A DNA stretch of 64,000 nt from Argyresthia goedartella. Taxonomy: Eukaryota > Arthropoda > Insecta > Lepidoptera > Argyresthiidae. Shown piece by piece: positions 21,714 through 31,661 of this stretch (position 1 is its first letter; every line of letters starts with the position of its first letter). Location: NCBI GenBank assembly GCA_949825045.1, contig OX463816.1, positions 14,193,579 through 14,257,578 of the forward strand. Reading direction: 5' to 3'. The notes beneath the pieces were generated by a model. That model made no database searches, had not been told where the DNA came from, and saw only the letters and a program-made list of their open reading frames with translations. The translations under genes were made by a program, and so were the position numbers.

Positions 21714-22469
21714 CTAGCGACGACGTGTTGCAAAATCCGCTTGCCTAGGACGCAAATTATAATTATTAGTACTAGGTCTAATATGTAGTTCCTGACCACT
21801 TGTCGACGGCGAAACATTCGGCGTTCGTCGTGGGTATTGAGTAGGGCTTTGATTAAATTGTGTGTGAAACGGTCTGTCTCCCCCCCCTCTATTGCTATGG
21901 GCCAAATTCGGTCTAAAAGTTGCCGAGTTCCTAAACACATTTACATTATCATCACTTCCCGGACTTAATTTCTCCATCTGTACCAGTACTGCCCTTAGCG
22001 CCTTCTTATCTACAAAATGGCTCATCATTCTCAATCCTCTTATAAACTGCGTTATAAAAATGTCATCTTTGGTAACTCTAGCCTTCCTCGCTAGGTCCCC
22101 TAAGTAATGGAAGTAATCCAATAAGCTTCTTTTCTCTTGCTTGGCATTGTAGAACTTCTCTGCAAAGTCTGTGCTTCCAAATTCTTCATAAAATTTATCT
22201 ACCACCTCTTCAAATGTCTGGGCACTGCCCCTAATTTCCCTAAAAAAATATAAGGCTCCACCTTTTAAATACGAAGGAAATAATAATTTTAATTCCTTCG
22301 ACGATATAAATTTCTTCCTCAATGCAATATCTCTGAAGTCTTCTAAAAAGTCTTCAAAGGACTCCTGAGGACTCCCCGAAAAACAAGTTGACAAATCCTC
22401 CATCATAATAAAAAAAATCACAAAATGTCCGCTGCAATAAAAATCTTCCCACAATATTTTTCTATTCAA
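21714..22469 (-). pseudogene. Gypsy gag-like ORF
   Basis: 251 codons open. The likely start is the MMED methionine near 22406, because the first 21 residues look like read-through of AT-rich leader. ESFEDFLEDFRDIALRKKF, FPSYLKGGALYFFREIRG and EEFGSTDFAEKFYNAKQ are gag-capsid-like. A Ser/Pro/Asn/Arg-rich tail follows. No CCHC zinc knuckle is visible. Position just inside the 5' LTR supports the call. Confidence 0.75.
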
Positions 22470-22661
22470 TTCTTCACTCGCTTGGCAGGTCGAGGTAATT
22501 CCTAAATTAAAAACTTAAGTACAGAAATACTTCCTTTCAATATAGTTTCGATCCTTCCTCGATTCTTCAAGGTCTGGATCGACGATCACTATCCTCTTCT
22601 ATTACGTCACTTCTTATGACGTCACCTCTTATTCCTTATGAAGCGGTCTTCTTATATCTCC

Positions 22662-22684
22662 GGTTCGTTCGGCGCCTCCGCCAA
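22662..22684 (-). promoter_or_regulatory. Probable primer-binding region of the gypsy element
   Basis: Directly after the 5' LTR the minus strand reads TTGGCGGAGGCGCCGAACGA. TGGCG and GGCGCCGAAC resemble a tRNA-Lys-type primer site with a short disruption. The tRNA identity is uncertain. Confidence 0.4.
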
Positions 22685-23050
22685 TGTAATGTCTCAGCAC
22701 TTCTCGCAGCATTACCTATACTTGAAATTGCTAGCCCTACAGATTAGGTAGGCAATTATAATGACTATTATATATGAATTTGAATTTGAACTTTTATTTT
22801 TGAATATGGTTACAAATTGGAATAAAGGGATCAAACTGGCTCGATAGCCATTAAGCTAATCCTAACTTTATAAATTAGATAAGTTGCTGGCCGAAAGTGA
22901 AGTGTGTCACATTGACTTTTCAAATCCAAGCCTCTTTCTTTTTTTAAATTACAAATTACGTAACAGTGTCAAAGTGAACACCCACTCTAAAGAGGCCCGT
23001 ATACAATATTATCGCATAGACAAATATCGAACCTAACTATATACCTTACA
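22685..23050 (-). repeat. Ty3/gypsy 5' LTR
   Basis: 366 bp, partner of 15475-15834, same termini and orientation. Several substitutions and one ~10-bp indel separate the two. Confidence 0.9.
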
Positions 23051-23189
23051 GTATTTTAGTCATTGTTGTTGCAAATAACACAGAAAAGTTGCTAAAGAGG
23101 AGCTGCTAGCGTGTGACGCGACTGCGAGCTAAGCGAGCGGCAACATAACTGAATTCCCGAACGTCGGGTTGGCCGGTCGAACGTACCTA

Positions 23190-23470
23190 AACTGTTGAGT
23201 GAGACCCCCCTGCTATTACTAAGCTGTCCGTCCGTATATTTGCCTGTCCGTCTGACCGGCCGTCCGTCAGCGGGCTGTATCTCACGCACCGTAATAGGTA
23301 GCGAGTTGAATTTCGCCTACAGTGGTTCAATGTAGAGAAGAGGCAAAACATAACGTTTACTGACGTAAATATCTACAGTAATAAATACATTTTGACTTTG
23401 TCTTTGAGTTCACCCAATGTGTGTTTCTGGTGCCGCTATTAATGCCGACATAATTATTTGTTTTGTTCAT
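23190..23470 (+). repeat. GGTTCCG-type repeat, split by a LINE 3' end
   Basis: CTATTACTAAGCTGTCCGTCC, GGGCTGTATCTCACGCACCG and GTTGAATTTCGCC precede 23318. TGTGTTTCTGGTGCCGCTAT resumes after 23412. The order matches 71-240 with the LINE piece in between. Confidence 0.7.
23318..23412 (+). mobile_element. LINE family K, 3'-end fragment (copy 4)
   Basis: AATGTAGAGAAGAGGCAAAA, AACGTTTACTGACGTAAATATC and TACAGTAATAAA, then a TTTTGACTTTG tail. This is the last ~95 bp of the LINE seen at 17448-18393, inserted in the repeat at 23190-23470. Confidence 0.8.
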
Positions 23471-23524
23471 ATTTTTTAGTTCTTAAGTTTTCTTAAGTTT
23501 ACCCTTCGTCTGCGTCTGACCCGC

Positions 23525-23690
23525 ACTCTACAGATTTTTGTTGTTATAGCGGCAATAGAAATACACATCCTGTGAAAAAATCCACTCTGACGTTGATCGA
23601 CAGATAGAACCCGCTAAAGTCGATGGGCAGACGGATGGACCCACGCGACGGACCCTTGGGGCACGGTACCCTAAAGCACACATTGGGAAT
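23525..23690 (-). repeat. GGTTCCG-type repeat, inverted partner
   Basis: TTGTTGTTATAGCGGCAATAGAA, CACATCCTGTGAAAAAATCC and CACGGTACCCTAAAG are the inverted 5' half of the family. It faces the copy at 23190-23470. Confidence 0.6.
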
Positions 23691-23699
23691 TGATGCGTC

Positions 23700-24640
23700 T
23701 CGCGTGCCACCAGTTGGTCTTACTAACGCGTGTTTGGAACATTTTTATGGCGTTTCGTGGCAATAAATTGGTGCCACAGGCAGACTGTTGGGGCTTAGGG
23801 CCTAACGTATCGCCAACTACGCAACGGGTTATTCCCGAGATGCCCACTAATTATCACCACCTCACTGACCACGTGACCCGCCCCCGCCCCCGCCCCGCGC
23901 CCGGCGGCATTCCGTTCTGGATACGTAGGTACGTCCGACGGACATGGAACTTAAGAATTTGAGGAATAAGATTCTTAAAATATCGCCAGAGCTGCGTTTC
24001 ACCTTTTCATCGCTTGGATATTTCCTTCAATAGAATTACCGGCGAAACTCGAATTTTCTTGAATGTTGCTGGATTAGCTAGTTGTATTGAATGCAGTAAG
24101 TACAGTACAGTACCTACAATAAAATAAAGAGTTTCAAGAGGGTTAAACTCGGAATGAGAGATAATAAGCTGGAAACTTGTATCAAGCTTTATTTTGTCAT
24201 ACATATAACAACAACAATTTAAATAACAACCCCTTATTGATAGAAACATTGATGAATACATATCTTAGAAATTTAATTAATAGATATCTAAAAGAAAGAA
24301 GAAAAGAGCATGTTGTCTAAAAAGTCACAATTAATGAAACTTCATCACAATAAATTAAACTTAATAATAAACTTATTCAGAGGTTAAGTGTTAATAATCG
24401 GTTTATCGCAAACATCTCGCTTTAGCCCAATATATATCCAAAAGTGATTCAGCTTACATTAATTTCTACAAAAGATTTACGATCGTTTGGTATCGTGTGG
24501 GTAGGTAGGTATGCCAAACACAAGTTTACAAGGAACCCCGGAAGCGGTGGGGACAACTTTTGGTGGCCCAAGATCCTCGAAATTTTCGGATTGATTTCAG
24601 TTTTTCACTCATAACTCGTAAACCATTAAAATAGCAACAC
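23700..24640. other. No gene seen; GC-rich tract then AT-rich sequence
   Basis: A C-rich run (CGCCCCCGCCCCCGCCCC region, ~23878-23905) lies in a GC-rich patch. The rest has only short open frames without recognisable motifs. Confidence 0.4.
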
Positions 24641-24649
24641 ATTTAGCAG

Positions 24650-24697
24650 TAATATATAGTTGATTAAAGAAGCAGTTCTTTAATCAACTATATATTA
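24650..24697. repeat. Perfect 22-bp inverted repeat hairpin
   Basis: Arm 24650-24671 (TAATATATAGTTGATTAAAG, then AA) is the exact reverse complement of 24676-24697 with a 4-nt GCAG loop. Confidence 0.85.
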
Positions 24698-24712
24698 GTA
24701 GTTCATGTGGCG

Positions 24713-25100
24713 AAGGCGAGTTTCATAATAATATCACTCGAGAGTTTTAATGCCTAATTATGTACAGTTACATACACTCGGTTTATCTACACATATATCA
24801 TGCTCTCTTTGATGTGTTCAGGAACCGCATGTTCGACCGGCATTGTGGCATTGATCGTTGCTCTGCAGTTTTAGCTTGTTGAGTAGTGCCTACCAACTTC
24901 ACAGACAAACTAGGGGCGGCACGCCTATTGAATGTCATAATTTGTCAAATTTTTGTACATTATGGTCATAATGATCAATATTCAGATAAGAAATGAGTTT
25001 TTACGAAGAAATTTATCATTAGGCTGGTTGTAACGTGTGGTTTTTGGACGCAGTAAAGAGGGTTTATGATACGTGTGTAGATAAATATATATATTGTCAT
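24713..25100 (+). repeat. Dispersed repeat X, copy 1
   Basis: Aligns over its whole length with the reverse complement of 55694-56078. Shared blocks include ATAATATCACTCGAGAGTTT, TGTTCAGGAACCGCATGTTCG, ACAGACAAACTAGGGGCGGC, GTACATTATGGTCATAATGA, GGTTTTTGGACGCAGTAAAG and TTATGATACGTGTGTAGATA. Non-coding. Element class unknown. Confidence 0.7.
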
Positions 25101-25429
25101 TGTAGGATCAATTTATGAGTATAATGGGTCAAACAGTGTTCCATCCATTGTGCTTACCGCGCCACATCCGCAATCCGTGTATAATGACTGGCGTGACCGA
25201 CGCGATACTACATTCCTACTGAATGATCCAGAACAACGTCCAGACCCAATAAAAATCGGGCGATACCCTTTATAGGCTTTGAATACCAACTTGATTTTCT
25301 AATTAGGGCGATATCCAAGTCCGGCAAGGCCACTCCTGCTAGTCATCTGGTAGAGTAGTCGTGGGGATTATGAGTGGGAATTTCTGGAATGCCCCATCGT
25401 GATGTCATCGGCGAAACAGTCTTAATTTC

Positions 25430-25435
25430 TTTATT
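25430..25435 (-). promoter_or_regulatory. Poly(A) signal of the two-exon gene
   Basis: The minus strand has AATAAA (in TGTGCAATAAAGAAATTAAG) about 60 bp past the stop codon of the gene at 25494-27647. Confidence 0.6.
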
Positions 25436-25493
25436 GCACACAAATAATTAAAATAACAAGATATACATTCATCCATCCGTGAAGTAAAACTCA

Positions 25494-27647
25494 TCATGAT
25501 GATGAATGATCATTCATGGATGACCTCTCAGATGATCCGTGTACAGACGGCTCGAACATAATATCATCCACAGCAGCAGCAGCTTGTTCCGCAAAGTAGC
25601 GTCTGGCGCGGGCAGCACATCTCAGGCAACTGCGGCCAATAGGTAATATCTGCAAAATAAATTAACAAATAGACCGTTTTATAATTTGCACGGTAACTGT
25701 CGTGTCGCGGTACAGTACGGGACAGCGCTCTACATCGCGCATAGCTCTGTACCCTCTTACGCGAGCCATCGTAAGTCAAAAAATACTGTGACTAGCGTAA
25801 TAGGGGACAGAGCTTTGCGCGATGTAGAGCGCTCACTGTCCCGTACTTTTCTACCGTAAAAAATGGTGACAGAATTTTAAAAGCGTCCATCGGATTAAAC
25901 GACATTATTTTATAAAATGTGCAAGCATAGAAGACAGAGGAGATAAAGTTATAGTATATGGGTACTCAATAGGTAGGTAAGTATTATATTAATTACATCA
26001 TCATACAATCCTCCTTTTTTCAATCGACGATAACAAATTATCCCAAAATATAATGTTATTATTTTTAGTGTGGTACTGACCGGACAGCAAAGGCTGCAAT
26101 AATGACCAAGCTTAAAGGCCGACAGCGTAGCTAAGCTGAGCTCGAGACCATCATAGCGTTGCCAGCAGTGCCGTCATTACGGACCAAGACATGTTTATTG
26201 CTTTACTCAAACATTTGCGAGTAATTTAAATAAAACCAGCTTAATATACCTTGTGATAATTTATTCAACACGAAAATTGTTGGAACACAATATGGAAAAA
26301 TGAGGCTATCAACATTACGCACGAGCCATACATTGCCTTAATCATAAAAAGTATGGAAAATTGCAAAAATTATGCCGTGCTTTTGTTTTTTTTTCTGGTG
26401 TGCTTGTACTTATACTGCCAAATTGTGAATAAACCTTTTTGCACTTGTTTTTTGAAACTCACCTCGAAAATAATAGATTTTCATATAAAATTGGTGGTGG
26501 CTAAAACTCACCAGCAAAGAATTTCCATCCCACTTTGCTGGCGCCTTTCAAGTAGCGCGGCAAGATCGACTTTGCTCAAAGGTTTTCAATAGTACATTAC
26601 TGTCGCGGTCTGTAATGACTGCGTTGCTGGTCGCACTGTTGGTGGCCGAAAGCTCAGCACAGCGCAGCTCAAGGCCTACAAATCGCGATCAGCATTGCAG
26701 CCCTTGGTGGACAAGCTGGAATAAAACCGAGACCGAAGGTTGAGGCTTTTATAGCGCGGACATCAGAGGCTGCAATGGTGACCAAGCTTATAGGCCGAGA
26801 GCGTAGCTAAGCTAAGCTCGAGGTGTGGCCTTCATAGTGTGGCCATCAGTGCAGTAATTACGGACCAAGGCTTGTATAGTACTTTACTCAAATATTGCGA
26901 GTAATTAAATAAAACCAGCTTATTATACCTAGTAATCATTTATTTAATAAAAATGACAATTTGTAAATGTACAGTTACTAAAATGTAAGACTACAATTTT
27001 TTTCGCATACAACAAAATATTGGAAAGAAAATTGAGAGTGGCAAGAAGATCTCCCGCTCTTTTCTTTTTTTTTGTCACACAACCAAATTCTGAATAAAGC
27101 CTTTTTGCACTACCTTTTTTACCATTTTTGAAACAAAGCTCGACAGTGATGGATTTTCACAGGAAATTGCCGGTCGCTAAAACACGACAGTTATGGATTT
27201 TCACAGGAAATTGCCGGTCGCTAAAACACGACAGTTATGGATTTTCACAGGAAATTTCTGGCACCTTTTCTGGCTCCTCCAAGTAGAGCGGCAATGTCGA
27301 CTTTGCTCAAAGAAGGTTGTCAAAATAATGAGCACATTTCTTGCTATGTTTGATTAAAATAATGAACATACTATGAGCATTTTGGAGTAAAATAATAAAA
27401 CGATACTAACCTGATGATTATCCTCTAATAGATGATTGGCATAGTCTTGGACTTCATGGTGACGGTTCAGGTAACCCTCACTAAGCTCATAACCTGAGCC
27501 ACAGACTTGAATATAGTATATGTATATTAATGACCTGAGCTCATAACTTTCTATTTGTGTTCGCCGTCCACTTCTACGGCGAGCGAGCAGTACTGATTCC
27601 GCAGAAGAAACACCGCGACCCTGCCCCGGGCTGATGTTACTTGACAT
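25494..27647 (-). CDS. Two-exon gene candidate, 130-residue protein of unknown function
   Basis: Exon 1 is 27647-27411 and exon 2 is 25649-25494, with one 1,761-bp intron. The start has an insect-like context (ACCAAAATG). The donor is CATCAG|GTTAGTATCG and the acceptor is TTATTTTGCAG|ATATT. The phase is 0, so 79 codons join 51 codons and end at TGA (25494-25496). AATAAA lies ~60 bp further on. The product starts MSSNISPGQGRGVSSAESVL and has an arginine-rich patch (ARRRSGRRTQ), a polar middle (HHEVQDYANHLLEDNHQ), then exon-2 residues GRSCLRCAARARRYFAEQAA with a CLRC pair, and a Ser-rich end (SMNDHSSS). No signal peptide or membrane span is evident. I do not recognise a family. Exon 1 has a partial internal duplication around TTATGAGCT. 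Additional small exons inside the intron cannot be excluded. Unlike most ORFs here it shows no TE motif. Confidence 0.6.
25690..25857. repeat. Foldback repeat inside the intron of the two-exon gene
   Basis: AGTACGGGACAGCGCTCTAC and ATCGCGCATAGCTCTGTACC on the left are mirrored by TTTGCGCGATGTAGAGCGCT and CACTGTCCCGTACTT on the right, around a ~30-bp centre. Arms are about 60 bp with a few mismatches. It looks like a small inverted-repeat element. Confidence 0.7.
26091..26702. mobile_element. Inverted-repeat element (MITE-like), unit 1
   Basis: The left end AAAGGCTGCAATAATGACC...AAAGGCC is matched by an inverted right end (CAGCATTGCAGCCCTTGG, AAGGCCTAC), giving imperfect termini of ~60 bp. 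No transposase. The internal 3' half reads CGCGGCAAGATCGACTTTGC. Confidence 0.5.
26755..27320. mobile_element. Second, diverged copy of the 26.1-kb element (unit 2)
   Basis: CAGAGGCTGCAATGGTGACC, GAGCGTAGCTAAGCTAAGCT, AATTACGGACCAAGGC, GCGAGTAATTAAATAAAACC and AGCGGCAATGTCGACTTTGC match unit 1 in the same order and orientation, about 670 bp downstream. The right terminal part is missing. Confidence 0.6.
27141..27256 (+). repeat. 44-bp tandem repeat, ~2.6 copies
   Basis: CGACAGTTATGGATTTTCAC followed by AGGAAATTGCCGGTCGCTAA recurs at 27141, 27185 and 27229. The second and third copies are almost identical. The orthologous part of unit 1 (near 26475) has a single copy. Confidence 0.85.
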
Positions 27648-27699
27648 TTTGGTAAATGTAACGCTTGAAGCAATAACAGTTTTAATATGTAACGATGAA

Positions 27700-28580
27700 A
27701 AATATCAATGACAAATTGATAACATTAAACCAATGAAAACTCAATAAAATTTAAGGAACAAAAGATGACTTTTGAATTCCGTAAAAAAAACTTTTTCAAA
27801 TACCTCAAGTATCTCAGAAAGAAGGCTTTATACCCAGGTACTATTCCGACAAGGAGTATATTTTTGTAATCAATCTCCACCTAAGTCTGGCCGCTCTTAG
27901 AATAAGATTATGACATTTTCTGCATACACAAGAAGCCATATTTTTCATTGCAGATGTCAAAAATGTATGGGTATTGAGCTGTCAGGATCGCATTCTCTCA
28001 GCGGCCAGACTTTAGTTGCTATTTAAGTGGAGAAAATATATAATTATATTCTACATCTTCAAACTGAAATATAACAGAATTGCCCAACTTTACGACATTT
28101 TTTCCAAAAGGTATTTGTTTTTTGTAATTAACTTCTCTGTCGATTGGCATATGTTTCATAGGTCTACACCAAAATACGCCATTTTATTCATAGTTGACAA
28201 GTTTTAGTATACCAATGAGGTTCGATGCCTTTGTCAGTAACAACTTTGTACTTTTTCGGGACTGAAAACCATATGGCTGTTGGAAATTAAGTTATTTGTT
28301 TGGTAAAATTTATGAATCGGGTCACAACATTTTTTTTAATTAATTTGTCTATTGAAGACAGCAATGTGATAGGCCGATAGTCTGAAGCATTATTTTAAAT
28401 ACTGGTCTTATGCATGCTATCTAAAGTCCATCGATGTGCTGTTTTAATAGAAGTATTTATAAGATTGCATATGGTTCAGGCAATTATTGGTAATCTTTTT
28501 AATGCCAATGACCTTGACTCTTGTTATCGTTGAGATTTTTGATGACCGATATTTTGTCCTTGCATGTCGGACATCGCTCA
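27700..28580. other. No gene seen
   Basis: AT-rich sequence without recognised repeats or convincing ORFs. A short GGTTCCG-type fragment (TTTAGGGTTCCGTAACAAAT) follows at 28580-28618 and is cut by the maT element. Confidence 0.5.
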
Positions 28581-28620
28581 TTTAGGGTTCCGTAACAAAT
28601 GGAATATAAGTAAATATATA

Positions 28621-29928
28621 CACAGTCAGGTCATAAGTTCTGTCACACAATAAAAACTTTTGAATTTAGAACGCTGGCCACAAAAAAGTTTATTGAATTC
28701 GAATTTCGAATTTTTTATGAAAATAAAAATGTGTACTTTTAGAATTTTCCTCATTTTTAAATATGGAGTGGACACTTAAAGAAGACCGTGTCGCAATTAT
28801 TGCGTTGCATCGTTGCGGTTACGCGCCAATTCAGATTTTCGACTTACTGAAAAATTTGAATATAACCAAAAGATTCGTTTATCGTACCATAAAACGATAC
28901 AATGAAGACTCTAGTATAGATGACAGGTCAAGAAGTGGTCGCCCTCGCTCTGTTAGGACTCCAGCAGTGATAAAAGCTGTGAAGGCGCGAATTCAAAGAA
29001 ATCCCATACGTAGGCAGAAACTGTTGGCCCTTCAGATGGGGTTAAGCAGGACCACGGTGAAAAGGGTGTTAAATGAAGACTTAGGGCTAAGGGCATATCG
29101 AAGAAAAACAGGACATCGTTTGGACGCTCATTTAATGGATCTGAGACTGAAGAGATGCCGCGCTTTGTTGAAGCGGTACGCGGGAAAAAAGCATCGGGAA
29201 ATTCTTTTTTCGGATGAAAAAATTTTCACCGTGGAAGAGAGCTACAACAAACAAAATGATAAGGTGTACGCACACAGCAGTGAAGAAGCGAGCAACGGTA
29301 TTCCGCGTGTCCAACGAGGTCATTTTCCATCCTCGCTCATGGTTTGGTTGGGAGTCTCTTATTGGGGCTTAACTAAGGTACATTTTTGTGAGAAAGGCGT
29401 AAAAACGAATGCAGTTGTGTATCAAAATACAGTCCTCAAGAACCTTGTGGAACCTGTTTCTCATACCATGTTTAATAACAGGCACTGGATATTCCAACAA
29501 GATTCTGCGCCAGCTCATAGAGCGAAAAGCACACAAGACTGGCTGGCGGCGCGTGAAATCGACTTCATCCGGCACGAAGACTGGCCCTCCTCCAGTCCAG
29601 ATTTGAGTCCGTTAGATTACAAGATATGGCAACACTTGGAGGAAAAGGCCTGCTCAAAGCCTCATCCTGATTTGGAGTCACTCAAGGCATCCTTGATTAA
29701 GGCAGCTGCCGATATTGACATGGACCTCGTTCGTGCTGCGATAGACGACTGGCCGCGCAGAATAAAGGCCTGTATTCAAAATCGCGGGGGTCATTTTGAA
29801 TAAACTTTATTACCATAAGAATCTATGTTTTATTAAGTTCATTTTGCTATATAAATGTTTACATAAATAATTAACATGTCTAAATTATTTCATATTGCAC
29901 ATGTGACAGAACTTATGACCTTACTATG
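28621..29928 (+). mobile_element. Full-length maT-type (DD37D) mariner transposon
   Basis: 1,308 bp flanked by TA on both sides (28619-28620, 29929-29930). Terminal inverted repeats are CACAGTCAGGTCATAAGTTC.. and CATAGTAAGGTCATAAGTTC.., continuing TGTCACA on both, ~28 bp with four or so mismatches. It encodes one intact transposase. Structure and coding capacity are those of an autonomous element. Confidence 0.92.
28763..29803 (+). CDS. maT-type mariner transposase (DD37D), intact
   Basis: A 346-codon ORF. Residues ~1-110 form paired helix-turn-helix DNA-binding domains (FVYRTIKRYNEDSSIDDRSR, SGRPRSVRTP linker, LSRTTVKRVLNEDLGLRAYR). The catalytic domain has ILFSDEKIFTVE (D151), WIFQQDSAPAHRA (D247) and SSPDLSPLDYKIW (D285). 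There are 37 residues between the second and third Asp, the DD37D spacing reported for the maT family. No stop or frameshift. Length and start near the 5' terminal repeat are normal. It catalyses cut-and-paste transposition at TA sites in the nucleus. Its activity is not shown by sequence alone. Confidence 0.93.
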   Translation: MEWTLKEDRVAIIALHRCGYAPIQIFDLLKNLNITKRFVYRTIKRYNEDSSIDDRSRSGRPRSVRTPAVIKAVKARIQRNPIRRQKLLALQMGLSRTTVKRVLNEDLGLRAYRRKTGHRLDAHLMDLRLKRCRALLKRYAGKKHREILFSDEKIFTVEESYNKQNDKVYAHSSEEASNGIPRVQRGHFPSSLMVWLGVSYWGLTKVHFCEKGVKTNAVVYQNTVLKNLVEPVSHTMFNNRHWIFQQDSAPAHRAKSTQDWLAAREIDFIRHEDWPSSSPDLSPLDYKIWQHLEEKACSKPHPDLESLKASLIKAAADIDMDLVRAAIDDWPRRIKACIQNRGGHFE

Positions 29929-30194
29929 TATATTCCGTATACAGGGTGTCCCTTAAATAATGGTCCAACGTTAAAGGGAAGATAGTGCACCTGCTAATGA
30001 TAACATTTCCAAATCTTATTTTTTTAGAATAAAGCTAAATAGTTTACCAATGAAACCAGATAACAGTTTTGTTACTAACTGTTTTTGCAGGAGTTGTTTT
30101 ATTATTTCGGTCCTAGAAGGAAGAAATAGTTATTTGTGTCACAAGGAAGCAAAATGATGTATTTACGGCGAGGGCGGTACATTGAATCCAGAGT

Positions 30195-30272
30195 GAAGGG
30201 AAGGATTCTACGATAGTATCCTGAGCGTAGCGAGAGATTCTTAGTTAGAATCCTGAGCGTAACGAAGGATTC
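30195..30272 (+). repeat. Two adjacent stem-loops with GAGCGTA(G/A)CGA loops
   Basis: GAATCCT (30248-30254) pairs perfectly with AGGATTC (30266-30272) around GAGCGTAACGA. Just upstream TATCCTGAGCGTAGCGAGAG has the same loop with an imperfect stem. They resemble the loop of the repeats at 2483, 35818, 58972 and 61076. Confidence 0.5.
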
Positions 30273-30944
30273 AAGCGTTAACGTCCATGACGAAAATAAT
30301 TTTGCTCCTGAGTGACACATACAACTTTTCACACCGACTTTAATTTTAATTAAATGCTCTAAAAAAATTAAATAACTACATTTTGAATTATAATTTCACT
30401 GTTTTATAGTAATCGAACAACGTAAACATTTTTTTTTATAATGGCGGATTATGAAGGGTTACGGACACCACAGATAAAATATTCCTGTGTACTTTTACCA
30501 ATGTGTAAAATTAATCGAATCGAATATTACAATGGTTTCGGATATCAATATTCATTATATCACAAAAACAGTAATCGATAGTTTTGATTTCAGTAAAACA
30601 TACAATTTATTGTGACATTTTTAAATATTACGAAAAATTCATAAATTTTCATATAACGTTGTTAAAGTTAAACTTAAAACATGTTCGTTTTTAATCGACT
30701 GCGATGAAATTACAATCAATTATTTTATTAAGATCAGTGTTCAATTGGCTCATTGCGTAGATGCTACATGCCAATGAATAAATTTAAAAATAACTTGAAC
30801 AGAAAAGTAGCATTTTGCTCCCTCTCGTCGTGGAGCAAAACTTACTTTTCCGAATGAAAGGTGAGAAAAAATAATATTTCTACTCGGGGTTTTTTCCAAG
30901 TCATTAATAACAGTTAGTAACAAAACTGTTATCTGGTTTTATTG

Positions 30945-31424
30945 GTCAAACTTGAATCTAGCTCGGTTGTTTGGAATCCGCACGAAAGCTCATACGTCCT
31001 TATGCTCGAGAAGGTACACAAAGCTTTTCTTAGATACCTATATAAGAGGAAATTTGGATACTACCCTTATCTTTATCCATCCGATTTTATTTTAGGTATG
31101 CTTGGATTTAACTCACTAGAGGTGAGACGTAACACCGAACAGCTTCTGACTGTGAGTCGATTATTGCGAGGCGACAGTGACTGCGCAGCGCTTGTCAGTG
31201 CCGTATGCGCGCTTTACGTGCCTGACAACTACCTACGCGCTCGTAGGCACCAGCTGCTAGCGGGCGGCTCGCACCGCACGGTGGCGCGCCTGCAGTCTCC
31301 GCTGGTCCGGGCACGGAATAGCCTCAATGCACTGTTGGCCGCAGCACCATTGAATGATCTGTTTGGTGATGCATGGAGGGATAATGTGCGAGAATGTGGA
31401 AGGTTCTGTGAGAAGATTGCATGA
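30945..31424 (+). pseudogene. LINE ORF2 C-terminal remnant (Jockey-group-like)
   Basis: Encodes SSVVWNPHESSYVLMLEKVH, KAFLRYLYKRKFGYYPYLYP, SLEVRRNTEQLLTV, CALYVPDNYLRARRHQLLAG and RSPL-type sequence ending ECGRFCEKIA and a stop. This is the region after the RT catalytic core (..VVW.P....I..LE..Q..FLR.L) in moth LINEs. About 160 codons, intact to the stop. The core is absent. Confidence 0.8.
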
Positions 31425-31624
31425 TAGTGTAGTCTTGTAATTATTTTCTCCAATGTTTATGGATATAATTATAATATGGTAACTGCATTTATACGATTGA
31501 ATTGAACTTATTATATTTGACATAATTATGGTAAATTAATTTGTAATAATTGAATTGTATTGTATTTTCTAATTTTGTATATTTGTGTCGACTTGGCTTT
31601 GCTGTAATGGCACAAATAATTATG

Positions 31625-31659
<35 letters not shown>

Positions 31660-31661
31660 AT
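30945..31661 (+). mobile_element. 5'-truncated LINE nested in the inverted-repeat element
   Basis: Flanked by an 11-bp target duplication TGGTTTTATTG (30934-30944 and 31662-31672). The 3' end is a (TAAA)n tail at 31624-31661. Both boundaries are therefore exact. The coding remnant is in the next entry. Confidence 0.9.

Larger units (their letters stand above)
15475..23050 (-). mobile_element. Ty3/gypsy LTR retrotransposon, minus strand, inactive
   Basis: Two LTRs (15475-15834 and 22685-23050) start TGTAATGTCTCAG and end TATATACCTTACA. They enclose gag, protease, RT, RNase H and integrase in the standard Ty3/gypsy order on the minus strand. The flanks are GTAC (left) and GTAT (right), a possible 4-bp target duplication with one change. 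A LINE (17448-18393) is inserted in the integrase end. Stops between or within every pol domain, a changed RT active site and several differences between the LTRs all show an old dead copy. No env ORF was seen in the ~1.5 kb between pol and the 3' LTR. Confidence 0.9.

Noticed and set aside
23735..23962. A coding exon in the GC-rich patch
   Set aside because: The open frame runs through a simple C-rich tract and has no recognisable motif or splice context.
24650..24697. A microRNA precursor
   Set aside because: A 48-nt perfect hairpin with a 4-nt loop is too short and too perfect for a normal pre-miRNA.
26755..27260. CRISPR-like spaced repeats
   Set aside because: The 44-bp units are contiguous tandem copies without spacers, and the context is eukaryotic.
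27530..27580. A 41-bp mini-intron in exon 1 of the two-exon gene, suggested by a CTCAG repeat at both ends
   Set aside because: Too short for an insect intron, and removing it brings an in-frame stop.
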